64,000 nt of DNA from Anisus vortex (GCA_949126835.1 OX421499.1:30046490-30110489); one strand, 5' to 3'; shown: positions 1 through 17,340, counted from the first letter of the stretch. Program-made: numbers and translations. The notes: generated by a model from the sequence alone, not told the origin.

Positions 1-363
1 TATTCCCATCAATCACAATTGTTTAAAATGTGTAGGCCTACTACTATTTTACTGCAATGCCTATAAAAGTCTTTTATCAGTCTTTGTCTTTCATACTGAA
101 AGTGCACAGGCTGAGAAAATAACTTGCCATTCTTTATTCTATTTACAAAAGTGATACTCAGAATAAAGAAAATAAAGCATGTAATGACTTTATTCAAGGG
201 AATCCAATATAAATTTGCTTCTTTTAAAACCTTTTCTTCAGAAACAATAAAATTATGGGCTACTTGAGGTTATTGCTTTTAATATCATCTCACCTCCCTA
301 CTTACCTGCTTGCTCATCCCTTAAATCATTTCAATTTAAATTTCTTTCTTTGTTTAATACCAG

Positions 364-5395
<5,032 letters not shown>

Positions 5396-7036
5396 CACGG
5401 ATCATTTTGATGGACAGAGACTCATGTTTTTGTCTTTTTCCTTAGCAATTGAGGAAGTGATTCATTTCTAAATGATGTGGCTCTATTTGTTTTTACTTTG
5501 AGGTGTGCTGGACATATCCAAACGTTCATGCTATTATAATATTTAAACTTTTCCTTTATCCGTGGGGTTTTCTTGTAAAAATTTAAGAACTAGTATCAGT
5601 TCATAGAGCCTATAACTTCTCTAACTGAATATTTGTATATTGCAAATACATTTAAACTAAACTGAATGTGATGTTGATGGAGATACTTTTTTTTTTTTTT
5701 GCGCTCACATCAAACATAGCACCATAAATATTCACTATAGTAGTGTGTAAATATTTTGATGACTTGTAAATTTTTTCCTGTACAATATAAATTTGCATTA
5801 ACATTTTTTACTGTGCACTCAATGTTTAAGTTTAAACTTCAGGCAGCTATTAGACACTCCCAACGGTCTAGCATATAGTGGAGTTGTCCTACTTTAGAAT
5901 TTTGTAAATAAAAAAATAGTAATTGAAGAATGTAAATGAAATTCATAAATCACACAAATTATGTTAAAGCATAAAATGTGTTAAAACTTCTTCTGTTGTG
6001 CAGAAAATATAGTTGTGGGCTTCAATCTGTCATTTGCAATAACTGTACAAGAATTTCTTTGTGAATTCCACCATGTTTGTGAATTTCTTGTCCTTAAAGT
6101 ATGTACTATGTAGGCTGTAACTTTAATGCTAAAATCACTTTGATTGAAGATGAGCAACTATGTCCTAATTTCTACATCCCTTAAGGTTGGCATCTGTGAT
6201 ATATTGATTGACAAATGTATTATTGTCTAGATGTTTCATTACATATTTCTGGATGTGTGCTGCCAATATTGCTTTTTTTCCCCTCAAAATATTTGATAAA
6301 ACTTTAATCATTTTTCACTTTTTTTTTTATTTATGTAATTTTTTGGTTCAATAGAAATAATAAAAATCTAAAATTGGACAGAATATACCTAATAGATTAT
6401 AATTGGAATTGAGTTCTTACTACAATATAAGAAGTTTTTGAAATAAACAAGAAACTGACATTTCTTCCTATTTTTCACTTGTACATTCATTTTTTGACTA
6501 TTGATGTCTTGAATTCAAGAAATTAATACCTTTGTATAATATAATTATTTACTTAATAAAATGTTTTTTTACGGACTCAGAAATCTGATAATTCAGGAAT
6601 AATTCATCATGTTTTATTATAAATTAAACAGCTGCAAAGAGGTAATCTAACTGGAAAAATACCTATAAAAATAAATAATTAAAAATATTTTGTTAATTAA
6701 AAGAAATGGTCATGGATAAACCAGTTTCTCTCGCTCTCAACACCTTTTGTCTCGCCCAGTGCATATGGCATAATTTCTCTTGAGTACTCACTTATAGCCT
6801 TTTTTGACAAGTAAACTAACTAACCAGTCAAATGAAAGATGTTGTTTAGTCAAATGTACAAAGCTTAAAGTAAGGATTATCTTTCTCTAATGGATCATCT
6901 GAAAATGAAATGAAAACTTATTCTCTTTTTTATAATAGACTTTATGAAATAAAATTGAAACATAAAACTATTTGAGAAGAAAAAAAAATTGTTCACAATA
7001 TTAGCCTAAACTAAACAGTGCCTTGAAAATAAAAAC
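5396..7036 (+). other. 3' untranslated region and intergenic AT-rich DNA
   Basis: No gene is seen after the stop of the N4BP1-like gene. Several AATAAA hexamers follow, the first good one at 5907-5912, with more near 6440 and 6555, so the 3' end of the transcript is probably between 5.9 and 6.6 kb. The rest is AT-rich without an obvious element. Confidence 0.4.
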
Positions 7037-7168
7037 AACAACTTAATCATGACATTCAAATATATAACATTTAACCCTGAAACAACTTAATCATGACATT
7101 CAAATATATAACATTTAACCCTGAAACAACTTAATCATGACATTCAAATATATAACATTTAACCCTGA
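7037..7168. repeat. 44-bp tandem repeat, three copies
   Basis: Three almost perfect copies of a 44-bp AT-rich unit (starting AACAACTTAATCATGACATT) occur head to tail at 7037, 7081 and 7125. Confidence 0.9.
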
Positions 7169-8090
7169 AAATTTGGAGGAAAAAATTTTATCCCCATTCC
7201 CGACAAAATAGGCCTATTGGGTTAGCCCCTGATGGCTTCTGTAGGCCAACAGGCTGTAAGAGCCAATTAATCTTCTGTTGTCATAACCTACTTTGTCTAG
7301 CGTGACACAATTAGCCACATTCTGTTTGAATCACTTTCACTGCTAATTGTAATAATATGGTTTAAGTCCTCATTTCATGCTTATCTTATTCTGGACATTT
7401 AGTGTTCACGGCCACGGTGTTGGTAAATCCAGTACAAACTGGCTGATAATGATAAGAAAAGATCTTAGACTATGAGTCTTTTGTCAAATCATTAAAATAA
7501 AAATATTTTTTGTTTGTGTTCTAGCAATAGCAAAAATGAATGTTCTTCATGTTCTGTTTGCTGTAAGTGCAGGTTAGCATATATGTTATATCCGCCTTTT
7601 TCTACCATAAGGCTTAATTAGTGTTTTAAAAAAGCCTTTATATTAAATCAACCAACGCTAGCCAAACATTGTATGTGGCTTTCTTGCATAATCTCCGAAA
7701 GGTTAGGCTAAATGACATACGTTCCATCATATCCAGCTGAAACTTGGAACATAAAATCATTGCTGATATTACTGATAACGACTAATGCAATCACCATATA
7801 CCCCAAACCGCTAAAAAGTTTTTACAGAATTTTTCATTTTTGTCTTTAAGGTGTGTATCTTTATTTACACTAATTAGTTATTCTATATAGGCTGTACGGG
7901 CTATAGTATAGTACGCCTGTATATATTATATGCTTATAATTACCAAATATGGGCCTACAGGTTATCCATTGGGCCTGTCTTAGGGCAAGTAAAGCAATGT
8001 TCGCATATTTGGTCACGCCATACAAGGAGATGTATGACAACGGTTATTGACAATAGCTTAACGCCCAGACGCCTTACTTAGCACAAATCA
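7169..8090. other. Intergenic DNA, nothing recognised
   Basis: This is AT-rich sequence without a supported gene. It contains a few TAGGCCTA-like words. No convincing open frame, RNA gene or terminal repeats were seen. Confidence 0.4.
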
Positions 8091-8188
8091 CTGTCGGGTA
8101 CCTAACAATGCTGAATAGCTGAATAGGCTCAGGGACACCTTTCAGAGCCAGGAACATTCCTAGCCTTCACTAAGACTATGATTCGAAC

Positions 8189-9171
8189 TAGGGATGTTAA
8201 ACGAAAACCGGAATACCGAATTCCGGTTTTGAATCTGAAAACCGGTTTTGATTTTTAAAACCGGATTTCGGTTTGTTGACTGGAAGGTAGTCATTACTTC
8301 AAGTAGCACACCAATTTATTTTTATTTTTTATTGGTTCTGATGGAAATATTTTTAAAAACAAAAGTTGGATTCACGCAAAACAATTATTGAAATGCCTTG
8401 CTAACACTATTAGTCTTAGATATTGTGTTTCTTTTTTTTTCTCCAAATACCAACTATGGCTTGGGATAAAAACAACATCAAACCAAATGTCGGCTCATCT
8501 TTTAGATGTGCGCTACTCTTTGATGTGCCTCAAGTGCGGCAGGGATTGCCCCTCCCGGGTTGACCTACACAGCTATTCTTGGTGGTACCATAGATGTGGT
8601 ACAGTTGGATACCTCACCAATGAAGCTACACCATCGTCTCTCGAGTCGGACGGATGCCGACGACGACTCTTTGATGTACGCAATGGAGATTGGAGAGATG
8701 CAAACTAGTTTTGTCCTGTGACCTTGAACAATTTGGCTAGACACCGCGTCTGTGCTTTATTATTAACGGTATCATTAAATACCACATTCTTTTGACTTTT
8801 GATTGGTGCTACGTGATCATATTCAATACATTTTTTTACAAGTCTAAGTCCACGGTGCACACATGATCACTATTGAAAGCTATTATCGGTTGTAATAAAT
8901 TAGCCCATATTTTTTTTAGTTCTAAAAAATGTTATGGTAAAGTGTACAAAATCATAATGTATTCACACAAATCAACCTCTTGAATGCTCTACAAATACTT
9001 AATAAGTTTGAACTATTTTTCAAATACACCTACAAAACTACGCACATTTGCATGTCTTTTCCGACCTGTGACTTGTGACATTGCGGGGGGGGGGGAATCG
9101 AAATCCGGTTTTAAACCGGTTTTATAGAACCGAAAACCGGTTTTGAAAAGAAACCGGTTTTAACATTCCTA
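8189..9171. mobile_element. Non-autonomous hAT element, copy 1, 8-bp duplication ATTCGAAC
   Basis: The element begins TAGGGATGTTAAACG and ends with the inverted form TTTTAACATTCCTA. Both ends carry multiple copies of AAACCGG/CCGGTTTT. It is flanked on both sides by the identical octamer ATTCGAAC (8181-8188 and 9172-9179), the 8-bp target duplication typical of hAT transposons. A second copy of the family lies at 60654-62347. No transposase is seen. The open frame at 8388-8708 is partly element DNA and partly a smaller insertion (8529-8665). Confidence 0.85.
8529..8665 (+). mobile_element. Short LINE 3' fragment inside hAT copy 1
   Basis: This 137-bp segment is absent from the sister hAT copy at 60.9 kb. 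It is bordered by near-identical 14-mers (ACTCTTTGATGTGC at 8515 and ACTCTTTGATGTAC at 8666), which look like a target-site duplication. Its frame encodes a CxxCGRxCxSR...H pattern like the cysteine/histidine tail found at the C-terminus of some LINE proteins. The family is not identified. Confidence 0.5.
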
Positions 9172-9220
9172 ATTCGAACCCAAGTACTTGAAGTAGCCAG
9201 GTAGGCATTTGTTGGGAATC

Positions 9221-9547
9221 TCTGATCTATAGGCTAATATTTAGATCAGTGATCTATAATATATAGATCAGTGCTACTGTCCGACTCATTCTGGGAATTC
9301 CCCTTCTCTTTCCCCAAATTTGTACATTTTTCATTTCCTCATTTTAATTAACTCCTATGTCACGGACGCTTCTTCTATATGCAACATTATTGCGCCGATT
9401 TACTAGACTATTTGTTTTACAATTAGTTATTGACAATAACATTTAAAAAAATGGACAAAGGGCCAATCAATTACCGGTACAGTAAGATATTATATATAAT
9501 GGCATGCGACATAACATTTTCATGACGAGCAATATTGAGTTCCTTAT
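9221..9547. other. Intergenic DNA, nothing recognised
   Basis: AT-rich spacer between a SINE remnant and a LINE 3' end. No feature is supported. Confidence 0.4.
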
Positions 9548-9760
9548 CTTATCTTATACTTATAGATTTAATAAGGCCTTCAGACGATCATTCTATAATG
9601 AAGATTATTGCGTCCTACGCAAATTCGTGGTTAGAGTTAAGTTTATTCCTGCATTTCTATTAGTGTTTTAAATGATGTTGTTACTGGTTTTCTGGTTTGT
9701 TCAGGCAACCCATTCCATGTCCGGATGCCGCTCGGGAAGAAAGAGTAGGCCTACTTATAA
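9548..9760 (-). mobile_element. LINE 3' end (C-terminal coding tail plus 3' untranslated region)
   Basis: Read on the minus strand, the segment encodes SFFPSGIRTWNGLPEQTRK and soon after a TAA. This is the SFFP-xx-IR-x-WN-x-LP tail seen at the end of reverse transcriptases of several LINE clades. The 3' untranslated part (CGCAATAATCTTCATTATAG) and a repetitive (GATAA)-like end follow. The copy at 33848-34175 is closely similar and a shorter one is at 11355-11465. Confidence 0.7.
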
Positions 9761-10019
9761 GCCTATGCATTTTTTTAACTAGACTATCTAGTCTAATAAA
9801 TTACAACGTGGATCTATTAAAATGTAGGCCTAGTCTTACAACGTGTCTTTATAATAACGTAAAGCCTGAAACTGAAACTAGCTACTATAGGCCTAGCTTA
9901 GTTTTGAAACTTCTGTTTTATAGAAATCGGTCGTTTTCGCCAATAGCACCGTAAACTAGTAGTCTAGCTTATCTTATAACTATAACTAAAGTAGCCTTTA
10001 TATTACAATCGCAATTATT

Positions 10020-11345
10020 TTATAAACTATTGCTTTCTATGGGGGACACGTCCCTCGTTACGCATCCGAGGATCATTGCACGGACGAGAGCCCGCCGAAA
10101 CTCGGTCGAGACGAAGCAATAGGCGCAACAACCCGTCTCACCAAACCCGGTGATCATGTATTTGTGCTTTGTTTATCCCCGGGGAGTGAGACACTGGTCT
10201 CGAGACGAAAAGAACAAACGGCTCGTCACTCATACTGTCTCGTACCGGATAGGCCTAGGCCTACTTGCACAAAGGAGACCACTAGCGGGCTTGGGGACTT
10301 CTCACGTTCTCAAGGTATTTCGAACATGTTCAATTAAGCCTAATCCTCACGGCGTAGAACAACGAGATTTCAGGCAGAGCCTGACGGGTTAAGGTGGTCG
10401 AACGACCAAAGCAGGATTTCACGTGGAACTCCTCGTAAAATGGTGACTAGGAAGTGCTTCCGCCTGGCCCATATAAAGTTTTGCACTATGGGTGTGCCGA
10501 AGTTCAAGGCCTCAGTCAATGTGAATTCAAGTCTGGTATTTGTACTACCGGGCCAAAGTTCTGGTATACGAACGTATGTCGCCTCGTTAATGATCCGAAA
10601 TTTAAACGAGAGGGAAGGGGGAGTGTAGTGTAGGCTACATTTGTGCCTGCGGGTTACCTAACATGCGGCGTGCCCCATTGGCGTGCCTAGTACAGGGTCT
10701 GGACCCACCCTTTCACTTTATGCCCTGGATTTACGGGATTAAGGCTCGTCCATTTTTTTTAGAGATTTAAAGAATCGGCCCAGTGGGGATATGTGGTCCA
10801 TCTCTCCGTCGCCAAAAAAATTAGACTTCCAAGTGCAGTTTAAAAAAAAAAAGAAAAAAAAATTGACTAAAGTTGTTTTCTATCTTTACCAGTGATATAT
10901 ACCATAATATAAGATCTCTTATCCCGCCTTTTTAATGAAACTTGAATTAAGTTGTTACGAAGCATTGTTTGGTTTTTGCATAATTTTTTAGCCCTGTTAT
11001 CACTACGGTACACCCCTTTCCCGTGTAACAGTAAGGATTTCGCAGCAAGATTTTTCACTGCGGTTCCCCTAAGGATCATTATCGTGGTGGCTCGCCCGTA
11101 TACCTGCACTGTCACCCGGTAGCACAAATCCTATACTATAGGTATAGACATCCAGGCACCGGTGGTTCTCGAGACGGGGTAGCAGCGTCTATTGCTTCCT
11201 CCCCACCGAGACCCCATGGCCTCTCGGCAGTGCAATGAATCTCGGACCCGCCTCGGGAGCTCTCCCACGCGTTCGCCCGCCGGTGTATCCTTAATAGGAA
11301 CGTATCGGCGGTTTACACACTTCTCCAGCCTTTGAGGCCCATGGG
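10020..11345. other. GC-rich unassigned repeat-like segment between two LINE tails
   Basis: Base composition is clearly more GC-rich than in the surroundings. The segment lies between two copies of the same LINE 3' end (9548-9760 and 11355-11465). Short open frames (10150-10392 +, 10440-10628 +, 11131-11391 -) show no family I recognise. A purine run, GAGAGGGAAGGGGGAG, ends just before a TG at about 10621 and could be a polypurine tract before an LTR, but no second LTR was found. It is probably a decayed transposon. Confidence 0.35.
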
Positions 11346-11354
11346 TACAGAAGT

Positions 11355-11465
11355 GCCTTCTATAGAGAATATTATTGCGTCCAACGCTCATCCGTGGTCT
11401 GAGTTTTGTCTTGCATTTTTATTAGTGTTTTAAATTATATTAAGTTACTGGTTTTCCTGTCTATC
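11355..11465 (-). mobile_element. LINE 3' end fragment
   Basis: The segment matches the untranslated tail and last codons of the LINE remnants at 9548-9760 and 33848-34175 (shared words ATTATTGCGTCC, TTAAGTTACTGGTTTTCC). Only the distal part is present. Confidence 0.6.
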
Positions 11466-12585
11466 CCTTACTCGCTGGTGAACAATTTTCTATTCATTGG
11501 CTAGTAGCTTATTTGAGCCAAATTCCACACTCCCCATCTGGGGGGAGCAGCGCCCGATTCACAACTAATTACTAGCCTAATTCAATAGACCTTTTCATTT
11601 TATTAATTATTCCAAAAAAAGAGGTCATGTCTACGCATGCGCAGTCGCTAGGGGCCAGAAGTACTCAATAAAACCTTCTTCGCCTTTGTTATTTTACTGG
11701 GGGCCTAGTGGTTTTTAGGCGTAATTATATTAGCTTATCATTTTACAAAAAAACTAATTCATAAAAACTTTATACCCAGAATCTAGGGAGCGAACTGTAC
11801 TTTTCTTTTACCTTTTGAACCAGTTTTTAACCCAAAAAACATTTATTATACATTCTAGGCCTAATGCGTCTATGGTTACCATGTTAATACAGATTGGCGT
11901 TGAGCGATCAGTAAATCGTCTTTAAGCATACAAATAAAATTTAACATAGTTATATATTTATAAAGCTTTTTTGTGTTGAAGTATCAACGCGTAGGCTATA
12001 TTGTATTAAGTTATTATTTGTAGCAATAGAAATCGTAACTTTTAATTATTTGGGAAAGGCTATTAGAATGTTTCATTAGCAAAGCAATTATTATTATAAA
12101 AGATTAAAATGCGAAATTATAGCTTATTTTTGTATTAAATTCAACTTCCGCTAAATATACAAAATTAAAATGTCTACTTTCGATTTTAGTGACACATTGA
12201 TCATGATTTGTACCGTCCTTGGCATTTAGGGGCTTTATCTTGACTAAAATCCAATGGTACTGTAGTTTCAAGACTTGGATGAAGAATGAGTAAGAGAAAA
12301 AAGAATATGGTAGCCTAATTTTAAATATTAGTAGTGAATAAGCGAAAATTACCTTAAATTTGCTTGTTTTGTGTATTTTTCACATGAACGGCACCAAACA
12401 ACAAATTATATCGATAAATTCGAAGTCTTCGGTCTGAACAAATGCAGGTCTAAAAATAAATGACGGTTAAACCATGATGTCACTATCACCGTTTCCGGTA
12501 GTACACCGTAAAAGCCGGAAGAAAGAAAAAATTCCGCCATCACGGGTTTTTAAAAATCGGAAATTCACGTTTGTTGAAGTGCCTA
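11466..12585. other. Intergenic DNA, nothing recognised
   Basis: AT-rich, with no open frame longer than background and no terminal repeats seen. It includes CG-containing patches near 11640 and 12480-12550 that could be a decayed element. Confidence 0.35.
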
Positions 12586-13255
12586 TATATAGTATATAGG
12601 GGCTATATATAGGCTATATAGGCTATTATAGGCCCTAATAGGCTAAGCTAAAGTAGCCTAAAGGCCTATATAAATTATAAATATAGGCTTATGGCTTATA
12701 GGATAGGCCTATAATAGCTATTATTTAATATAATATAGCATATCGAATCGACCTATCATATATAGTTTACTATAATAGGCCTAATTATTAGCCTGCCTAT
12801 ATAGGCCTATTACTATTAGCCTATTAGTACATTAGCCTATTATAGTAGCCTAAAGGTTATAAGCTCAAACAGTTTAAACTATTAAACAATTGAAAATATT
12901 TACTATTTACTATAGAAAAGTGTTGATTAACCGATTGCGATTGCATGAAATAGGCCCTAATTAAGCGAATATGAAGGTAGGCTATGCTATATATTTGATA
13001 TTTGCAAACTGGTGCGTGTTTTCTTCATGAATTTTTAGTTATAGGCCTGTTATTGAATACTATTTCATGCATAGGACTAATGAAATGACAATAAGTCACA
13101 ATATGAATAGGCCTATATATCTATATCTATATCTATTTATAGGCCTATCATATTCAATATGGAAAACATAGTAGGCCTACATAGGCCTACGCCGACATAC
13201 GGTCATAGACCCGACTATACGACATAGGCCTATACATATATATTAGCCTCTTCCT
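12586..13255. repeat. TATAGGCCTATA-rich low-complexity tract
   Basis: Dense, irregular repetition of the palindromic words TAGGCCTA and TATAGGCCTATA, mixed with short AT runs, is concentrated at 12590-12860 and 13100-13250. The word is also scattered through the rest of the window, but not at this density. Confidence 0.8.
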
Positions 13256-13954
13256 ACGAACAATATATATTTTTTTAAAGTTTAACATAATATTTGCTAT
13301 GGCTATGGTTTTTATATTCGTGAAGATGCATCGGCTCTTGCCTCTAAGGCGCTAAGCTAAGCTGTCTCAATCAAACATTCAACATGAAATATATCTAGAA
13401 TTATATTTGCCTTTTTATTAATCAAAACGAGCGATCTAGGTCTAGGGCTAAGTTAAGCAATAGCTTGAATAGCCTACAGTAATAAAAGCATTATAGGCCT
13501 AATTATTTTTTTTTCGATACAAAACTAGTTCTAAACGTAATTTTTTTTTACATTGAAGAAACTCAACAAAAAGTAATGACACAGTGATCACGATAGAATC
13601 GACCATAATATTAAGGTCCAAAGCATAGAGTCCAGGTCTAAAAAATTTTTTCTTTAAAAAATAAAGAAGCTCTAAACGTTGTTTTTTAACAATTCCCTTC
13701 CTAGGTTCTTAGTTTAAGATCTCCGTGTGTTTTTATGGTTTAAAGTTCAAAAACAACTATAATAACATTAAAAACCCCCAACACCTTTCGTAAAATACTA
13801 TATGGAAAGAAGGAACAAAAATATTTGTGCCCCCCCCCCCCCCCAAAAAAAAAATAAATATGTCAGTGAGTCTCAAGGCCACGCCCCTTTTCCGGGGTCA
13901 AACTAAAAAGGTCGATTGAGACCTGACATTTTAAGATTTTTTCTTATATATTAT
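13256..13954. other. Intergenic DNA with homopolymer tract
   Basis: No gene. A C-run followed by an A-run lies at about 13831-13856. The rest is AT-rich with no recognised element. Confidence 0.4.
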
Positions 13955-14349
13955 ATAAGTTTTACAGACGTTCCTTCTAGATCAGTGGCGTAGCTAGGGT
14001 CATCTGCGCCCGGGTACATAACACAAGTCTGCGCCCCTTCTCGGACCGACTAAATCTGGGGGCTCACAGAGCCCCCAAGAAAATTTTGAAATTTTACGGT
14101 TTATATGGTTTATTTTCGAAGCATCTGGTATTTTAATAAAATAGAATACAGACTAATAAGTCTCTATATGATTGTAAAGAATTTATTAAAAAAATAAATT
14201 TTACTAATTATACATGACTGGAATAGACATAGTCTACATCAAATTGATCCTCCTTGATTTTACCGTCGCAAACTAGTCAATCAGGTTGTCAAAATTAATA
14301 TTCTCAAGTGTTTCTCTTTCGATGCTAAGGAGTGCAAGATCACTCTGAC

Positions 14350-15000
14350 CAGGGGTCGGCAACCTTTTGCTAATTGTGTGCCAAACTAGGATTTCTAAAC
14401 CATTCAGCGTGCCAACAGCCTAAAAGTCAACCTGCTTTATTATACTTGTTTTATTATTTTTTTTTTATAAGACAATTTAACCCCGTAGCAAGACCAAGGC
14501 CAAAAGCAAAGGAAAGTTATGGAAAAAAAAAACGGTAAAGCGATTTATATTTTATAACAATAATGAACACATTTGTGATTATCAACCTTTTTATACCAAA
14601 AAAAAATATTACAAAACTTTCACATTTTTGGTAATGATTTCATAAACATTATCAGTTGGTTGTCCAGTTAAGGATCTAGCAACTGATAATATTGATGATA
14701 GTTTATTCTCAATTTAACTTAGATTGTCTTTTATTTGCTCAATGCCGTGGTGTGTCTACGGAGTACTATAGTAAAGCGGAATTCGTATGTAGTAATCATA
14801 CAAACTGGGTAGTTAATGTAATGTTTAAAAAATGTGCATGAAATGTTTTAGTCATATAGATCTAATATTTATATAATTTTCAACTACATTTTACAGTTTG
14901 GTCATTATAACTTTATAAGTTGTAGGCCATTTAGTCTATTATAAAATAAAAATAAGAAACACAATATTAGAAATAATAGCATAAATAAAACGGGATAATT
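14350..15000 (+). mobile_element. Truncated copy of the CAGGGGTCGGCAACC hAT family
   Basis: The 5' end CAGGGGTCGGCAACCTTTTG and the following 'gtgtgccaaactagg...cattcagcgtgccaac' match the left ends of the larger elements at 18388 and 20965. The next 250 bp also match the 18388 element ('gtagcaagaccaaggccaa'). No matching right end or octamer was found, so the 3' limit given is approximate. Confidence 0.6.
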
Positions 15001-15489
15001 ATCTCCCTTTATCTCCCTATAATTCAAATAAAGTTTCTAATTTTGATTCAATATTGATGCCAAATAAGTTATGTTTTGTAATATAACATAAATTACTGAC
15101 TAATTTTTTTTTATAATAAATCCAGCATTATGGTATTCATTACAATAGTTAATTATTAGAGATATACAATTGATTTACGTTAAACAGTTGTAAATAAACA
15201 TTTCCTGCATTCATTGTTTGTCCATCCCACTTGATTTGACCCGTCCTTGTAAATGCGTTCAACTAACTGAAATGTGTCGCTCTGTCATTCAGAAACATCG
15301 TCTTCATCAGTCAGTTTTCCTCATTAAGAACTGGAAAATGTTTGTTTTTCATCAATAAAAAACATCTTTTTTTCATCAATAAAGAAACACCTCTTGTCTT
15401 TGTCGTAGAAATTTTGCAATTTTGACGAAGTGTATCGACATTTGTCTCAGCGAGAAGAGTTTTGACGTCTATTAAAAATCCAAATTTGG

Positions 15490-16125
15490 TGTTTAGCTTT
15501 TTTAGATGTAAAAACCGTATTGATATCTCCTGAGTAAATTAATTATGCTGTTCATAACACGTGCCATTTTTTCTTCTGCAGAAAGTCCTGCAACTCTTGC
15601 TAATTCTCCAGGCATCCTCCTTTGTCGTCTAATGCTTCTGTCAACCTCGATTCCCAAAGTTGCGCATCTTGTTTTTCCATTGTCTACCGCAACCTGGCTC
15701 AAATTATCACAAATGTTGACAAGTTCTTGCTACAGCGATTCAAGATCAGATGCTTGCTGCTTCCTTGAAATTCATAGGATCCTGCAACCGTTTTTGGACA
15801 CGATCAATTTTCTCAAGTATGATGCTCCAGAAATGTAACAAAACTAGGAAGTTAAAGTTTAATATACCTGCCAGCAAAGTTTCTGCATCACTTCTGGTGT
15901 CAGGCGTCATAGTTGCATCTTCTGATAATTTTTCCAACAGCCCTACTAGTTCATCTAGTCTTTCATAAAATGTATAGCTTTAACAGCTTCTGATCGTGCA
16001 CTCCAGCGTGTTTCAGACTTCCTCTTCACTGTGATTGGCACAACTCTTTTTAATTCTCCCCAACGAGTTGTTGAACGCGAGAAAAACAAATATATAATAC
16101 TTTCAACTGTTCCACAAAATGTTAT
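15490..16125 (-). pseudogene. hAT transposase remnant (ZMYM1-like/DUF4371 family)
   Basis: On the minus strand three overlapping frames together give a protein segment typical of zinc-finger MYM-type-1-like hAT transposases. Landmarks are FFSRSTTRW, then SETRWSARSEAVKAI, then LAGILNFNFLVLLHFWS, and near the end a RSIRRQRRMPGE stretch. There is at least one frameshift after AIHF, a second near 15750 and a TAG close to it, so the gene is dead. It is the probable origin of the surrounding element's mobility. Confidence 0.7.
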
Positions 16126-17029
16126 AAGAACTGGATCCTGTTTAGCTGAGTGTACTCATGCTAAGTATATTATACTCGAAATTATCCAACCTGTATAATT
16201 GTTAAAACCAGATGCCACTTTCAGTATATGAAGAATAATATTTGAACCTAAACTGATCTTTGTTTAAAAAAAAAAAAACGCCATCAACAATGCTCAATGG
16301 GGGCGCCAAAATCATGCTTGCCAACTGGTTTGTAATGAAGATATTGTTTGTCCATTTAACCCACTTGATTTAACCCGTCCTTGTAACTGAAACATCGTCA
16401 GTTTTCCTCATTAAGAACTGGAAAATTTTTTTTTTTTTATCAATCTAAAAACATCTTTTTTTATCAATAAAAAAACACCCTCTTGGAAGTCTCTCGCGTG
16501 CCATTGAAATGTTTGCCAAAATCATTCTTTCCAACTGGTTTGTAATGAAGATATTTGTGGATCTTTTCCGAACGTATTTGGGATACATTATTTTACATCA
16601 AAATAAAATTAAATAATTAGTTTTAATACTCATTTTGGCGCCCCCTAACGTGGCGCCCGGGGACATATGTCCCCCCTGTCCCTCCCTAGCTACGCCACTG
16701 TTCTAGATAGAAGATTATTACGTCCTCTAGGCCCAAAACTCTTGCATGGCGGCATGGATCTGTCGGCGGCAGGGATAGAACTCGCGACGTGTCGGTTGAC
16801 AGTCCGGAGAACTAGCCGCAACAAATTTTATTTCATAAGGTACGTTCTTTGTTGCCACCAGTATGGTTTACTTATGTTTACTTATGTCTATGTTACTCGA
16901 GTCTACTTATGTTATATAGGCCAAGATCTACTTACGAAGCCCAAATGTTTCCCAGAAACACGTAGAACGATCTAGACTGAAGACATTCCTGGCATTATCT
17001 GTTTAGTAAGCTATTTTGGTTTTTAGGCA

Positions 17030-17340
17030 GTGGGGGTTTGTTATCAGAGAGTGTCCTCTCTCCTAGATGGACTGCCTTTCCAGGCTAACAAACTCCATCT
17101 GCCCGAAGCATTCAGTTTTGAGGCGCTGGGGGGGGAGGCGCCTTCGCCCCTTCACCTGTTGGTTAAAGCAGTTTCGCCGGGCTTAGTAGGCTACCTAAGC
17201 CGCTCGAGCAGGCCAGGTGCTGGACTTGGTTGTCAGAGGCTGTTTGAGATACGCATGCCATTAGGGGCATTTCTTAATCAGTGGGAGCTTGTCCCCACTG
17301 ACACCCCCGACTTCAACAACCATTTGAAACCATTATTATA
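17030..17340. other. GC-rich unassigned segment
   Basis: An isolated GC-rich block with one plus-strand frame open throughout (17030-17341). The translation matches no family I know, and the composition suggests a repeat fragment rather than an exon. Confidence 0.35.

Larger units (their letters stand above)
8091..9220 (-). mobile_element. tRNA-derived SINE (family 2), split by a hAT element
   Basis: The left part (about 8091-8188) and right part (about 9172-9220) match the other family-2 SINEs of this window (41375-41545, 45385-45600) once the 983-bp element between them is ignored. The order is a 'ctcagggacacc' stretch, 'ccttcac', then the B-box sequence ATTCGAAC. The SINE lies in minus orientation. 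The insertion point is exactly the RNA polymerase III B-box core. Confidence 0.7.
13983..16700 (-). mobile_element. hAT element with decayed ZMYM1-like transposase, duplication TTCTAGAT
   Basis: The inverted ends are CAGTGGCGTAGCTAGGG and CCCTAGCTACGCCACTG. Each is flanked by the same octamer TTCTAGAT (13975-13982 and 16701-16708). Inside is a minus-strand transposase remnant (about 15490-16125). A second hAT end (CAGGGGTCGGCAACC) begins at 14350 and must be a nested, truncated insertion. Two internal stretches are duplicated: about 15215-15400 resembles 16347-16480, and 16308-16345 resembles 16512-16552. Confidence 0.85.
13955..16815 (-). mobile_element. tRNA-derived SINE (family 1), split by a hAT element
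   Basis: The SINE tail at 13955-13982 and its body at 16701-16815 become one family-1 SINE (compare 50925-51058) when the element at 13983-16700 is removed. The body carries, in minus orientation, the 'ggcagggatagaactcgcgac' region equivalent to the B box of the copy at 20326-20480. Confidence 0.75.

Noticed and set aside
8388..8708. 106-codon open frame as an independent gene
   Set aside because: It spans the junction between hAT element DNA and an inserted LINE fragment; the sister element lacks the middle part.
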